A DNA stretch of 64,000 bases from Aquiflexum sp. TKW24L (GCF_023502205.1 NZ_JAMFLG010000001.1:124001-188000), one strand, 5' to 3'; counted from the first letter of the stretch, positions 1-8,607 are shown. Notes: generated from the letters alone by a model not told the origin. Numbers and translations: made by a program.

Positions 1-548
1 TTATCCAATCTTTCCACCAACCAAAGATAATCTTCCAAAAATCTCTCGATCGGTTTTTCAAACGTCCCATCCAATAACTCCCCGTTTTCTTCAAATTTTT
101 TATCCATCTGAGGAGTTACCAATAGAGTCGGTGAAACAATCCCGAAAAGTGCGACTGACAATTGAACAAGTTGCTGCGCAGCCCGCATTCCTCCCATCAT
201 TCCTGTAGATCCAGTTACAATTCCAAATGCCTTTTGCTTGTAAATCGGTTTCGCAAAATGGTCAAGAAGGTTTTTCATAGTAGCGGAATAGGCACCATTA
301 TATTCCGGAGATACAATAATAAAACCATGTGCATGATCCATGGTTTTGTATAGGTCATGATAACCAGCAGGAACATCCTCCAAATTCATCCAAACCTTTT
401 GGACAGGTGGTAGAGAAAATTCCTTCATATCTAAAAACTCAATTTTCAGGTCTTCATTTTTCTCCAATCTTTTCAGAAGATGTGTTGCAATCCTAAAGGA
501 AACCGAATTCTTCCGAGGACTTCCTGAAATCAATACTATATTTTTCAT
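1..548 (-). CDS. NAD(P)H-dependent FMN reductase, 3' end cut by window
   Basis: Start codon at 546-548; 182 codons are readable with no stop before base 1, so the protein is nearly complete (family about 180-190 residues). It is a flavodoxin-fold NAD(P)H:FMN/quinone reductase that would bind FMN and reduce flavin, quinone or azo substrates in the cytoplasm. The N-terminus ISGSPRKNSVS is the FMN-phosphate loop after the first beta strand, and SPEYNGAYSATMKNLLDHF near residue 80 is the second flavin-contacting signature of this family. A GSTGMMGG-type loop follows near residue 110. Family assignment is firm; the actual electron acceptor is not deducible. Confidence 0.88.
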   Translation of the reverse strand, partial: MKNIVLISGSPRKNSVSFRIATHLLKRLEKNEDLKIEFLDMKEFSLPPVQKVWMNLEDVPAGYHDLYKTMDHAHGFIIVSPEYNGAYSATMKNLLDHFAKPIYKQKAFGIVTGSTGMMGGMRAAQQLVQLSVALFGIVSPTLLVTPQMDKKFEENGELLDGTFEKPIERFLEDYLWLVERLD

Positions 549-659
549 CTACTTATTTTTAAACTCTTGCTGTTATCCTTTTTAAAGATTTGATTATTCA
601 ATATATCCGGGGATTGAGAACAAAATGTCCCGGACTTCCGGCTTCCGTCCTTCCCGACT

Positions 660-1103
660 TCAAACATCCAATAGCCTTCTATGGTAATTGACCTGTCCCA
701 AATGATAATTCAAGTGGCTCACCAAATGAAACATGAAGTATTCATAGGTCATCGGTTCATTGAAAACAAGGTGTGGATAGGTATTGGAAAACCTATCTTC
801 GGGAAACTCCAAAATAGCTTTCATCACCACCTCAATGGTACTGTCAATTTGATCCAACATCTCTTGCCTCGGTACATTTCTCCGTTCAAATTCAGCTTCC
901 CGATCTCTCACATAACCCGAGTTACCCATCACTGTCCCGATAAAATGATTGAGATTTCCCACCAAATGAAGTACTAAAGTACCTGTTGAATTACTGATAT
1001 TCCCTGAAACTTTCCAGATATTCTCCTCAATGGAGTAGGTGTTCAGCTCTTTTTTCAAATTCCTCAAATCACGGTCAAATAGATGGATAAGTACAGCTTT
1101 CAT
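660..1103 (-). CDS. DinB/YfiT-like four-helix protein
   Basis: 147 residues, all-helical. The C-terminal segment VSHLNYHLGQVNYHRRLL and the NLNHFIG segment near residue 50 carry histidines in the positions expected for the metal site of the DinB superfamily. In that superfamily a four-helix bundle binds a divalent metal, and some members are thiol transferases, others have no known substrate. It lies 12 bp downstream of the phosphofructokinase start region on the same strand, so it is probably cotranscribed with that gene. Fold assignment is from sequence pattern only; no function is claimed. Confidence 0.75.
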   Translation of the reverse strand: MKAVLIHLFDRDLRNLKKELNTYSIEENIWKVSGNISNSTGTLVLHLVGNLNHFIGTVMGNSGYVRDREAEFERRNVPRQEMLDQIDSTIEVVMKAILEFPEDRFSNTYPHLVFNEPMTYEYFMFHLVSHLNYHLGQVNYHRRLLDV

Positions 1104-1115
1104 GTTTGAATATGT

Positions 1116-2207
1116 TTAGTCTCCAAATGTAATTCCAAGTCCTTTTGCTCCTTTGACAATAAAACTGTCCTTCCTTACAAAATTATATTCCTTAGTTGCA
1201 TCCTCTAATGGAACAGCCACGAAATCATTGTTTTTGAAAGAAACCATTTTGCCAAAATCACCATTGGCTACCATTTCAAAAGCTTTTACACCAAACAAAG
1301 AGGCCAAAATCCGGTCAAAGGCAGAAGGTGTTCCTCCCCTTTGGACGTGTCCCAAAACCGTCTCTCTGATTTCGGCAGTCACACCAGCATCTTTAAGTTG
1401 TTGTGACAATTGGTAGGCTACGCCTCCTAACCTCACATGCCTTGAACCTTTATCACCATCTTGGGAGACAATAGTTCCTTCTTTTGCTTTTGCCCCTTCT
1501 GCAATGACGATGATTACGAAACCCCTTCCATTATCATACCTAGACTCTATCTTTTCGACTAGTTTTTGTATGTCGTAAGGTATTTCCGGGATCAGACATA
1601 TTTCCGCTCCACCCGATATCGCAGTATGCAACGCAATCCATCCTGCATCCCTACCCATCACTTCCATAATCATGACACGGTGATGCGATTCGGCAGTGGT
1701 CACCAACTTATCCAAACTATCTGAAGCAATCTGCACTGCTGTCTGAAAACCAAAAGTCATGTCAGTCGCTGACAAATCATTATCAATTGTCTTTGGTACT
1801 CCCACGATGTCCACTCCGTGATTGAAAAGCGCTTGGGAGATTTTCTGAGACCCATCTCCTCCTATATTGATCACTGCATCAAAACCAAGCTCCTTGATGC
1901 GGTCAGCCAAGACATTGGTCTTGTCAATAAATGTAACATTGCCATTTTCATCTTTGACAGGAAAATGCAAAGGATCTGCCTTATTGGTCGTTTTGAGGAT
2001 TGTACCGCCTTTGACGTGAATTCCTGCAACAATTTTTTTATTCAATTTGATAATCTGTGGAGGGTCAGTGTAAACGCCATTAAATGCTTCCTTACAACCA
2101 TACACTTCCCATTCTTTATTTTTCTTTGCTGCTTTGAAGACGCCTCTGATGACGGCATTCAGTCCGGGGCAATCTCCGCCTCCCGTTGCTATTAAAAGTT
2201 TTTTCAT
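1116..2207 (-). CDS. pfkA: 6-phosphofructokinase
   Basis: 363 residues, catalysing phosphorylation of fructose 6-phosphate in glycolysis. The N-terminal TGGGDCPGLNAVIR loop, the GGDGS motif at residues 116-120 and PKTIDND at 138-144 are the nucleotide and catalytic segments (Asp142 would be the catalytic base). Gly119 corresponds to the E. coli position 104 that favours ATP, whereas Lys139 corresponds to position 124, which is lysine in pyrophosphate-type enzymes. This places it in the mixed-substrate group; ATP is the likelier donor because of the glycine. MGRDAGWIA (about 185-193) and GHVQRGGTPSAFDR (about 288-301) are the fructose 6-phosphate-binding segments. No allosteric claim is made. 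Confidence 0.93.
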   Translation of the reverse strand: MKKLLIATGGGDCPGLNAVIRGVFKAAKKNKEWEVYGCKEAFNGVYTDPPQIIKLNKKIVAGIHVKGGTILKTTNKADPLHFPVKDENGNVTFIDKTNVLADRIKELGFDAVINIGGDGSQKISQALFNHGVDIVGVPKTIDNDLSATDMTFGFQTAVQIASDSLDKLVTTAESHHRVMIMEVMGRDAGWIALHTAISGGAEICLIPEIPYDIQKLVEKIESRYDNGRGFVIIVIAEGAKAKEGTIVSQDGDKGSRHVRLGGVAYQLSQQLKDAGVTAEIRETVLGHVQRGGTPSAFDRILASLFGVKAFEMVANGDFGKMVSFKNNDFVAVPLEDATKEYNFVRKDSFIVKGAKGLGITFGD

Positions 2208-2374
2208 GATTAGATAAAATGCTTAATTAGAAAGATGCAACTTACGAAATTACACGCTCAAACATGGATATAAGCAGCAGGTAAATATTACAAAATGTCA
2301 TTCAATCAATTTACCCAAAGGTTTTTCCTACCTTTATCATAAGGATTATTGATTTTTAAATTACATCTTTTCAC

Positions 2375-3112
2375 ATGCAAACTGATATCAAAATAGCCGT
2401 TCTCATTGATGCAGACAACGTTCCTGCGGGACAGGTCAAGGAAATGATGGAAGAAATAGCCAAATATGGAAATCCCACCATCAAAAGGATCTATGGGGAC
2501 TGGACCAAACCTCAATTGGTAAAATGGAAAAACGTGCTGCTCGAAAATGCCATCAATCCGATGCAGCAGTATGGCTATACCTCAGGAAAAAACGCCACCG
2601 ATTCGGCCATGATCATCGATGCGATGGATATCCTGTATTCCGAAAAGGTCAATGGCTTCTGTATAGTATCAAGTGACAGTGATTTTACCAAACTGGCGAC
2701 AAGATTAAGAGAAGCAGGAATGGTAGTCATCGGGATGGGGGAAAAGAAAACCCCAGAACCGTTCATTGTTGCATGTGACAAATTTATCTACCTGGAAATT
2801 CTTCAAAAGCAAGTTGAGGAAACTGTTGGGCTTAAAGATAAAGCCATCCCAGCACCGCAGGTGGATAAGATCAATCCCAAATTAATCAGGCTGATTGCTG
2901 CCACCATTTCAGATCTTGCTGATGATGAAGGTTGGGCTTTTTTAGGAGATGTTGGAAATTTGCTTCAGAAAAAACAACCTAACTTTGATGCTCGGAATTA
3001 CGGTTTCCAAAAACTCACCCCTTTGGTCAAATCCATTCCTGCATTTGAAATCGATCACCGGGAAAACATCAAAGGGAAGACGAAACTGATTTATATAAGA
3101 AATAAATCCTGA
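2375..3112 (+). CDS. NYN-domain RNase-like protein with C-terminal LOTUS/OST-HTH domain
   Basis: 245 residues. Residues 5-140 form a NYN (PIN-like) nuclease domain: LIDADN at about 10-15, NATDSAMIIDAMDIL at about 73-87 and SSDSDF at about 99-104 supply the acidic cluster that would hold Mg2+. Residues about 165-243 (IRLIAATISDLADDEGWAFLGDVG and onward) fit an OST-HTH/LOTUS winged helix, a predicted RNA-binding module. The expected activity is cytoplasmic RNA or tRNA processing, but no member-specific substrate can be named. It stands alone, divergent from the phosphofructokinase gene. Confidence 0.88.
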   Translation: MQTDIKIAVLIDADNVPAGQVKEMMEEIAKYGNPTIKRIYGDWTKPQLVKWKNVLLENAINPMQQYGYTSGKNATDSAMIIDAMDILYSEKVNGFCIVSSDSDFTKLATRLREAGMVVIGMGEKKTPEPFIVACDKFIYLEILQKQVEETVGLKDKAIPAPQVDKINPKLIRLIAATISDLADDEGWAFLGDVGNLLQKKQPNFDARNYGFQKLTPLVKSIPAFEIDHRENIKGKTKLIYIRNKS

Positions 3113-3206
3113 CCTGATAAATTCGCGAACCAAAATCCAACCTTTATGTGTTGGTCAATCAATGTGAAACCTCATGGACCTTGACCCCATGAATAATTTC
3201 AAAACA

Positions 3207-4418
3207 ATGGAAAACAAAAAAAGGGTAGTCGTCGGCCTATCGGGCGGCGTAGACTCCTCCGTCGCAGCATACCTCCTCAAAGAACAAGGTTACGAAGTCA
3301 TCGGCATGTTTATGAAAAACTGGCACGATGAATCTGTCACCATATCCAACGAATGCCCATGGATGGAAGACAGTACAGATGCCATGCTTGTAGCCGAAAA
3401 GCTCGGCATTCCTTTTCAAGCTATCGACCTCAGCGAAGAATACAAAGACCGTATCGTGGATTACATGTTTGCCGAATACAAAGCAGGCCGAACTCCCAAT
3501 CCTGACATTCTTTGCAACAGAGAAATCAAATTCGATATTTTTCTAAAAGCTGCCCAAAAACTCAAAGCAGATTTTGTGGCAACCGGGCATTATTGCCAAA
3601 AAGATGAAATTTTAGTAGATGGAAAACCGGTTTATAGATTGCTAGCCGGTGCTGACAATGGCAAAGACCAAAGTTACTTCCTCTGCCAACTCAATCAGGA
3701 ACAGCTTTCAAAAGCATTATTTCCAATCGGTCATCTCCAAAAATCTGAAGTCCGAAAAATCGCCAAAGAACAAAACCTGATCACTGCTGACAAAAAAGAC
3801 AGCCAAGGACTTTGCTTTATTGGAAAAGTACGACTTCCAGATTTTCTTCAACAGCAATTGCAACCTAAAAAGGGAGCCATTGTAGTCATTCCGGAGGACT
3901 TGCCAATCTACAATGAAAGAAAAATTCCTGAAGGCATTGATCAGGAAGATTTTGATATGGAGACCTTGGAGTCTATTTGCCTTCCTATCAAATACAATCC
4001 TGAACAGGGAAAGAAATTAGGTGAGCACAACGGTGCACATTACTTTACTGTTGGACAGCGTAAAGGACTTCAAGTGGGTGGAACAGGCAAGCCGCTTTTT
4101 GTCATCGCAACAGATACGAAAGAAAACGTGATCTACACAGGTTTGGGAGAAGATCATCCGGGATTGAACAGATTTGGGCTATTTGTTCCAAAAGATGAAA
4201 TCCATTGGATCCGAGAAGACCTCAAAATGGAAATTGGAGAATCTAGAAGATACCTATCCAGGATCCGCTACAGACAGCCACTATCATGGGCAACCTATCT
4301 GATGAAAGAAAATGGTTTGTATATCCTTTTCGACGAAGCACAGCGGGGGGTTGCCTCCGGTCAATTTATAGCTTGGTATGATGGCAATGAAAGTATTGGG
4401 TCGGGGGTGATATTTTGA
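3207..4418 (+). CDS. mnmA: tRNA-specific 2-thiouridylase MnmA
   Basis: Adds sulfur to uridine-34 of tRNA Lys, Glu and Gln using ATP. The PP-loop [10 protein letters not shown] is at the N-terminus, and the two catalytic cysteines lie in [12 protein letters not shown] and DSQGLCFIG. Three in-frame ATGs are possible (3174, 3189, 3207); 3207 ([14 protein letters not shown]) matches the usual distance to the PP-loop, so it is preferred, giving 403 residues. This is longer than the usual 360-370 residues because about 40 residues, rich in acidic and proline positions, lie between the GAIVVIP strand and the [10 protein letters not shown] segment. The core is otherwise complete and should be active. 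Confidence 0.95.
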   Translation: MENKKRVVVGLSGGVDSSVAAYLLKEQGYEVIGMFMKNWHDESVTISNECPWMEDSTDAMLVAEKLGIPFQAIDLSEEYKDRIVDYMFAEYKAGRTPNPDILCNREIKFDIFLKAAQKLKADFVATGHYCQKDEILVDGKPVYRLLAGADNGKDQSYFLCQLNQEQLSKALFPIGHLQKSEVRKIAKEQNLITADKKDSQGLCFIGKVRLPDFLQQQLQPKKGAIVVIPEDLPIYNERKIPEGIDQEDFDMETLESICLPIKYNPEQGKKLGEHNGAHYFTVGQRKGLQVGGTGKPLFVIATDTKENVIYTGLGEDHPGLNRFGLFVPKDEIHWIREDLKMEIGESRRYLSRIRYRQPLSWATYLMKENGLYILFDEAQRGVASGQFIAWYDGNESIGSGVIF

Positions 4419-4465
4419 GATCTAATTCAGAAAAATAGAAAAGCCATTCGGTAAGAACGGTTATG

Positions 4466-4498
4466 AAAAAGCCACTCAATTATATTGAGTGGCTTTTT
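4466..4498. terminator. Hairpin terminator after mnmA
   Basis: A perfect 15-bp inverted repeat (4466-4480 with 4484-4498) with a 3-base loop, starting with A5 and ending with T5, so it can act in both directions. It lies 47 bp after the mnmA stop. Confidence 0.85.
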
Positions 4499-4499
4499 G

Positions 4500-4580
4500 T
4501 GGGCCCACCTGGAATCGCCCCGATAGCTATCGCGGGCAAGCACCTAATGCCCCGAAAGCCTTCGGGGGAGTCAGTTGCTC
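4500..4580 (-). pseudogene. tRNA-CAU-derived fragment with palindromes in two loops
   Basis: Aligned to the intact tRNA at 4915-4988, this stretch keeps the 3' acceptor strand, the T-arm 3' strand, the variable region and one strand of the anticodon and D arms. The T-loop is replaced by a palindrome around CCCGATAGCTATCG, and the anticodon loop by CCCCGAAAGCCTTCGGGG. Homology stops at about 4580, where the coding end of a GIY-YIG nuclease remnant begins. It cannot fold as a functional tRNA. What made the insertions is unknown. Confidence 0.75.
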
Positions 4581-4873
4581 GTAAATTTAGTAAGCAATTT
4601 GCTCACGAGTTCGGGATATGATTTAAGATTTTGGATATAAAATTTGGACTTCATTTTTTTGATGTGGATTTCGATTTTCCTTGCCTGTGAGAAATCATTG
4701 CATTGGATAAAATGAAAAGTTTACCAATCCTCTGCCTTTTGAGTAAAATTTAGATTTCCATATTTTTTTTGGATATGGTTTTCAAGTCTTTCTTCGATGG
4801 ATAGTGTGGTTACCCCAGTGTAGAATCTTTCAAGACTTTTCGAGTATAGAATGTAAACAAAAAAACTATCCAT
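4571..4873 (-). pseudogene. GIY-YIG nuclease remnant with in-frame stop
   Basis: Reading from ATG at 4871-4873 gives 50 codons beginning MDSFFVYILYS, the GIY-YIG core (family pattern VYIL then YTGVT), then R29 and H33 at the expected catalytic spacing. A TAA at 4721-4723 follows ...KAEDW, where relatives usually have Glu (EDWE). Beyond the stop the same frame stays open for 49 more codons (FHFIQCNDFSQARKIEIHIK, then KYP-like C-terminal helix) to TGA at 4571-4573. This is a full-length small single-domain endonuclease killed by one nonsense change. Its 3' end overlaps the tRNA-derived fragment and its 5' end lies 42 bp from the intact tRNA. Confidence 0.82.
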
Positions 4874-4914
4874 CTTCAAAAACTAAAAAACCGATTAGAA
4901 ATCTAAGCGGTTTG

Positions 4915-4988
4915 TGGGCCCACTTGGAATCGAACCAAGCACCTACTGATTATGAGTCAGTTGCTCTAACCGAATGAGCTATAGGCCC
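4915..4988 (-). tRNA. tRNA with CAU anticodon (elongator Met or Ile2)
   Basis: 74 nt, no encoded CCA. The acceptor stem GGGCCTA pairs with TGGGCCC, and there is a standard D arm, an anticodon stem ACTGA/TCAGT with loop CTCATAA, and a T stem CTTGG/CCAAG with loop TTCGATT. The CAU anticodon could be elongator Met or the lysidine-modified Ile2; sequence alone does not decide. It is followed on its 5' side by two tandem 98-bp units derived from it. Confidence 0.92.
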
Positions 4989-5186
4989 AATTTATTCCTT
5001 TTCTTTTTGCACCTTCTGTCCCGATAGCCATCGGGAGAGTCAGTTGCTCTAACCTACCGATTCCTATCGTGTAGAGCTATAGGCCCAATTTATTCCTTTT
5101 CTTTTTGCACCTTCTGTCCCGATAGCCATCGGGAGAGTCAGTTGCTCTAACCTACCGATTCCTATCGTGTAGAGCTATAGGCCCAA
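4976..5186 (-). repeat. 98-bp tandem repeat derived from the 5' part of the tRNA
   Basis: Two identical 98-bp units (4976-5073 and 5074-5171) plus a 15-base partial copy. Each carries the tRNA sequence from the variable region to the 5' acceptor end. Most of the anticodon loop is replaced by the palindrome TCCCGATAGCCATCGGGA, and four D-loop bases by an imperfect palindrome TACCGATTCCTATCGTGTA. The T arm and 3' acceptor strand are missing, so these are not tRNA genes. Confidence 0.85.
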
Positions 5187-5271
5187 TATCTGAAAGCGAT
5201 TTTTGAAAACTACCTTGCAAATGGGAGTGCAATGTTACATATTTGGTTTTAAATTTACAACCTGAGGGCAA

Positions 5272-5904
5272 ATGAAAAAACTGGAGAATATCGATTTTTT
5301 GATCTTCGATTTAGGCAATGTAATCATTGATATTGATTATAGTTTCAGTATCAATGAGTTGAAAAAAATCCTACCTGAAGCCAAGCATAGACTTACGGAT
5401 ATATTTTTCCCTTCGGCCTTTAATAAGGATTATGAGAAGGGATTGATTAATTCTGCCCAGTTCAGGAACGAAGTGAGGAGCCTATATCAAGAGGATTGGT
5501 CGGATGAACAGGTTGACCATGTATGGAACAGCCTTCTTCAGGATATCCCGACCGAAAGGATTGAACTTTTGAAAAAACTACGAAGAGACTTTGGAACGGC
5601 TATCCTCAGCAATACCAACGAAATCCATATTGAGAAATTTGATAAACTTTTGCAAGATCAAACAGGTGAGAAATCTATTTTTGACCTCTGTGACCGAATT
5701 TTTCTTAGTCACGAAATGGGTCTAGCAAAACCCGATGAAGCAATTTATAAGGCTGTCTTGAATGAAATTAACGTTGATCCTGAGAGGATACTGTTTTTTG
5801 ATGATTTATCTGTAAACCTAGATGGCGCGAATAGAGTTGGATTACAAACTTTTCAAATCACACATCCTAGAGGGCTAATCCAATTCTTTGAGAATGTATA
5901 CTAA
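5272..5904 (+). CDS. HAD-superfamily hydrolase, YihX-like
   Basis: 210 residues. All four HAD motifs are present: FDLGNVI (about 12-18, nucleophile Asp13; the +2 residue is Gly rather than the usual Asp), SNTN (motif II), the lysine in GLAKPDEAIY (motif III) and FFDDLSVNLDGA (motif IV). The helical cap between motifs I and II is of the small C1 type. It would be a cytoplasmic phosphatase for sugar phosphates or related metabolites; the substrate is unknown. Its stop overlaps the start of the next gene by 11 bp, so the two are translationally linked. Confidence 0.88.
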   Translation: MKKLENIDFLIFDLGNVIIDIDYSFSINELKKILPEAKHRLTDIFFPSAFNKDYEKGLINSAQFRNEVRSLYQEDWSDEQVDHVWNSLLQDIPTERIELLKKLRRDFGTAILSNTNEIHIEKFDKLLQDQTGEKSIFDLCDRIFLSHEMGLAKPDEAIYKAVLNEINVDPERILFFDDLSVNLDGANRVGLQTFQITHPRGLIQFFENVY

Positions 5905-7012
5905 AAAAGAATACTTAATTCACATCTCACTTTTTATCCTGACACTCATAGCTACCACCCTTGCAGGGGCAGAATGGCTTTTCGGAAAATCAATTTTGGC
6001 CAGCGGAGAATATGCATTGACTTGGGAATACTTCTTTAAATCCATGCATTTTTCAATACCTTTTATTGGTATTCTTCTTATCCATGAAATGGGTCATTTT
6101 TTCACATCAATTCACTATAAAGTCAAGACATCCATGCCGTATTTTCTTCCGGGATGGTTGGGGTTTTTAGGCGCCCCGTCCATTGGGACTTTTGGAGCAA
6201 TCATCAAAATGAAGAGCCATATCAATGCAAGGAAAAAATATTTTGATGTTGGAGTCGCAGGGCCGATTGCGGGCTTCATCATTGCATTTGGCGTGCTTTG
6301 GTATGGTTTTACCAATTTGCCCCCTGCTGAATATATCTATGAAATTCATCCTGAATATCTTGATCCTGAATTCAAAGGTCATTCCGCTGAGGAGGGTTAT
6401 CTCAATCTGGAAATGGGCTATAACTTATTGTTTTTTGGAATGGAAAAATTGTTGGCAGAACCGGAGAAAATGCCCAACATGTCTGAAATCATCCATTACC
6501 CTTACATTTTCGCTGGTTATTTGGCTTTGTTTTTTACAGCTTTGAATTTACTTCCGATCGGACAGTTGGACGGAGGTCATGTGGTTTTTGGCCTTTTTCC
6601 CAAACATCACAAACAAATCTCGTTGGTTTTCTATATCGCTTTTGTCTTTTATGCAGGATTGGGTTCCATCAGTCCTTATCAAAGTATTGATAGGCTTATC
6701 TTCAGTATTCCATTGTACATCGGTTTTTTATATTTCTGCTTTAGCCGTTCCCAAATAATGGACAATCAAACCAAATGGATGGTAATATTGGTGATTGCCT
6801 CTGTTCAGTATGCGCTGGTACATGCTTTCCCCACTTTACAAGGATATAGCGGATGGTTATTGTTTGCTTTTCTTTTGGGAAGGGTCATGGGATTGGAACA
6901 CCCTGAGGTTTCTGGCTTAAAGCAATTAGATATTTCTAGAAAAATATTGGGATGGGTAAGCATAATTATCTTTTTGCTTTGTTTTACTCCCCAGCCATTT
7001 CAGATAAGCTAA
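5894..7012 (+). CDS. Site-2-type (M50) membrane metalloprotease
   Basis: 372 residues from ATG 5894, with a TTG at 5888 as an alternative. HEMGH (about residue 59) is the zinc-binding HExxH and LNLLPIGQLDGGHV (about 217-230) supplies the third ligand aspartate, both embedded in hydrophobic helices as in intramembrane site-2 proteases. GVAGPIAGF fits the conserved glycine-rich stretch between them, and several further helices follow to the C-terminus. It has no PDZ domain. Expected role: cleavage of membrane-bound substrates at the inner membrane; no partner is identifiable. It overlaps the upstream HAD gene. Confidence 0.9.
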   Translation: MYTKKEYLIHISLFILTLIATTLAGAEWLFGKSILASGEYALTWEYFFKSMHFSIPFIGILLIHEMGHFFTSIHYKVKTSMPYFLPGWLGFLGAPSIGTFGAIIKMKSHINARKKYFDVGVAGPIAGFIIAFGVLWYGFTNLPPAEYIYEIHPEYLDPEFKGHSAEEGYLNLEMGYNLLFFGMEKLLAEPEKMPNMSEIIHYPYIFAGYLALFFTALNLLPIGQLDGGHVVFGLFPKHHKQISLVFYIAFVFYAGLGSISPYQSIDRLIFSIPLYIGFLYFCFSRSQIMDNQTKWMVILVIASVQYALVHAFPTLQGYSGWLLFAFLLGRVMGLEHPEVSGLKQLDISRKILGWVSIIIFLLCFTPQPFQIS

Positions 7013-7083
7013 TCGATCATTTTGCTTGACCTCCCCTACCAAATTCATTTCCAATTCATTATTTTCGGGTTTTAAATTTCTGT

Positions 7084-8013
7084 ATGATCTCACCCTCTTT
7101 TCCTGTAAATATTGCAACCCGCAAATCCATTAAAGGATTTGCCATGGCTCTTTCATCAGCGGTATTTTGGGGAGTTTCCGGTACCTGTGCACAATATCTC
7201 TTTGAACAGAAAGGTATCAATCCCGCTTGGCTTGTCTGCTGGAGGTTATTATTGGCAGGGATTATCTTGATGACTTTTACTATTAGCAAAAAAAACACCG
7301 ATGCCTTCAAAATCTGGAAAACCCCCAAAGACGCACTACAGTTGTTGCTATTCAGCATCTTTGGAATGGTGGCTGTTCAATACACTTATTTCTATAGTAT
7401 CAATCTGTCCAATGCAGCCACAGCAACTGTCTTGCAATACATAGGCCCTTTGATTGTTGTGGCTTTTTTTGCAATTCACCACAGGCGTTGGCCGATTTTA
7501 GTAGAATATGCTTCATTGGTTTTTGCCCTTACCGGTACATTTCTTCTAGTTACACATGGGAGTTTCAAGCAACTTGTCATTTCAGAAAAAGCACTCTTTT
7601 GGGGAATCCTGTCTGCTTTTGCTTTGGCTTTTTATACCATTCAACCTATCAGGTTATTAAGAAAATATTCCGCTGCTACAATCACAGGCTGGGGAATGCT
7701 GATCGGCGGCATCGCCTTTTCTTTTATCAGCAAACCATTGGATTTTCACGGTACTTGGGATGTTGGAACTTGGTCGGCATTTGCATACATCATTTTATTT
7801 GGAAGCGTAATAGCTTTTTATTTTTTTCTTACCTCGGTCACCATCATTGGAGCACAGACAGCTAGTTTGCTCTGTTCGGTAGAACCCCTCTCTGCGGCAG
7901 CGGTGGCGGTGGTATGGCTGAATGTTCCGTTTGGTGCCATGGATTGGTTAGGAACTGTTTTTATTTTGATTACCATCTTTTTGCTTACGCTGGGGACAAA
8001 GCCAAAACACTGA
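7084..8013 (+). CDS. EamA/DMT-family permease
   Basis: 309 residues with ten predicted hydrophobic helices in two repeats of five. The first half contains SSAVFWGVSG and the GPLIVVAFF segment, the second ALFWGILSAFALAFYTI and SLLCSVEPLSAAAVAVVWL, the EPL motif typical of this drug/metabolite transporter family. It should be an inner-membrane secondary transporter for a small metabolite, possibly an exporter. Substrate unknown. It follows the M50 protease by 71 bp on the same strand and ends at a convergent hairpin. Confidence 0.9.
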   Translation: MISPSFPVNIATRKSIKGFAMALSSAVFWGVSGTCAQYLFEQKGINPAWLVCWRLLLAGIILMTFTISKKNTDAFKIWKTPKDALQLLLFSIFGMVAVQYTYFYSINLSNAATATVLQYIGPLIVVAFFAIHHRRWPILVEYASLVFALTGTFLLVTHGSFKQLVISEKALFWGILSAFALAFYTIQPIRLLRKYSAATITGWGMLIGGIAFSFISKPLDFHGTWDVGTWSAFAYIILFGSVIAFYFFLTSVTIIGAQTASLLCSVEPLSAAAVAVVWLNVPFGAMDWLGTVFILITIFLLTLGTKPKH

Positions 8014-8020
8014 AAAATTC

Positions 8021-8063
8021 AAAAAAAATGCCAACAGCTTATTTCTAACTGCAGGCATTTTCT
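8021..8063. terminator. Convergent hairpin terminator
   Basis: AAAATGCC at 8025-8032 pairs with GGCATTTT at 8054-8061, flanked by A and T runs. It lies between two convergent genes and could serve both. The loop is long (about 21 bases), so strength is uncertain. Confidence 0.65.
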
Positions 8064-8085
8064 TTCAATACACAAGAATCCTATA

Positions 8086-8607
8086 TCAAGACACCTTTCT
8101 TAAGTGCGGATGGTTTGCTTTTACGATTGGCTTCACAATTTTTTCCCATTTTTGGATCAAAGGCAATTCACCCATATTGTCAGAGAATAATTCGCTATCA
8201 TAAAATTCCAGTGATATTACGTCTCTTTTTTCGTCATAAGTTTCGATTTTCAAGGTCAAGCCATCAATCACATTTACAGGTTTACCATCCATAGTTATGG
8301 ATCTTTCCACTTTGACCAATAGGATATCAGTAGCTTTGGAAAGATCGATGTGATGTACTGTTTTCTCAGGTCCAAATTTGATGTAAACCAAATTTTTCCT
8401 ACCGGAATCAAAACCGATGAAATAAAGGTCTCTCCAATTGTCGGATTCGTCAAATTTTAGATTGGAACCGCTAGCCAACTGCTCTATAAATAAATTTTGG
8501 GATTTAATTTTTTGTGATTGGTTCCGTTTGTAGATCACAAAAGGTGCTGAAAATAAAAGGATTAGTACCATGGAAATGACCAATGATACAGGTTCGATAT
8601 CAAACAT
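8086..8607 (-). CDS. Hypothetical single-span membrane protein
   Basis: 173 residues. Residues about 7-27 form one membrane helix (VSLVISMVLILLFSAPFVIY), followed by a basic stretch and a soluble domain of mixed alpha/beta character with repeated strand patterns (DLYFIGFDSGRKNLVYIKFG; TLKIETYDEKRDVISLEFYD). I do not recognise the family. The soluble part most likely faces the cytoplasm, since the basic residues follow the helix. Confidence 0.7.
   Translation of the reverse strand: MFDIEPVSLVISMVLILLFSAPFVIYKRNQSQKIKSQNLFIEQLASGSNLKFDESDNWRDLYFIGFDSGRKNLVYIKFGPEKTVHHIDLSKATDILLVKVERSITMDGKPVNVIDGLTLKIETYDEKRDVISLEFYDSELFSDNMGELPLIQKWEKIVKPIVKANHPHLRKVS

Noticed and set aside
4500-4580. A second functional tRNA gene
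   Set aside because: The loops are replaced by palindromes and homology ends before the 5' acceptor strand, so no cloverleaf can form.
4976-5186. CRISPR array
   Set aside because: The repeats are two 98-bp identical units with no variable spacers and are clearly derived from the tRNA gene.
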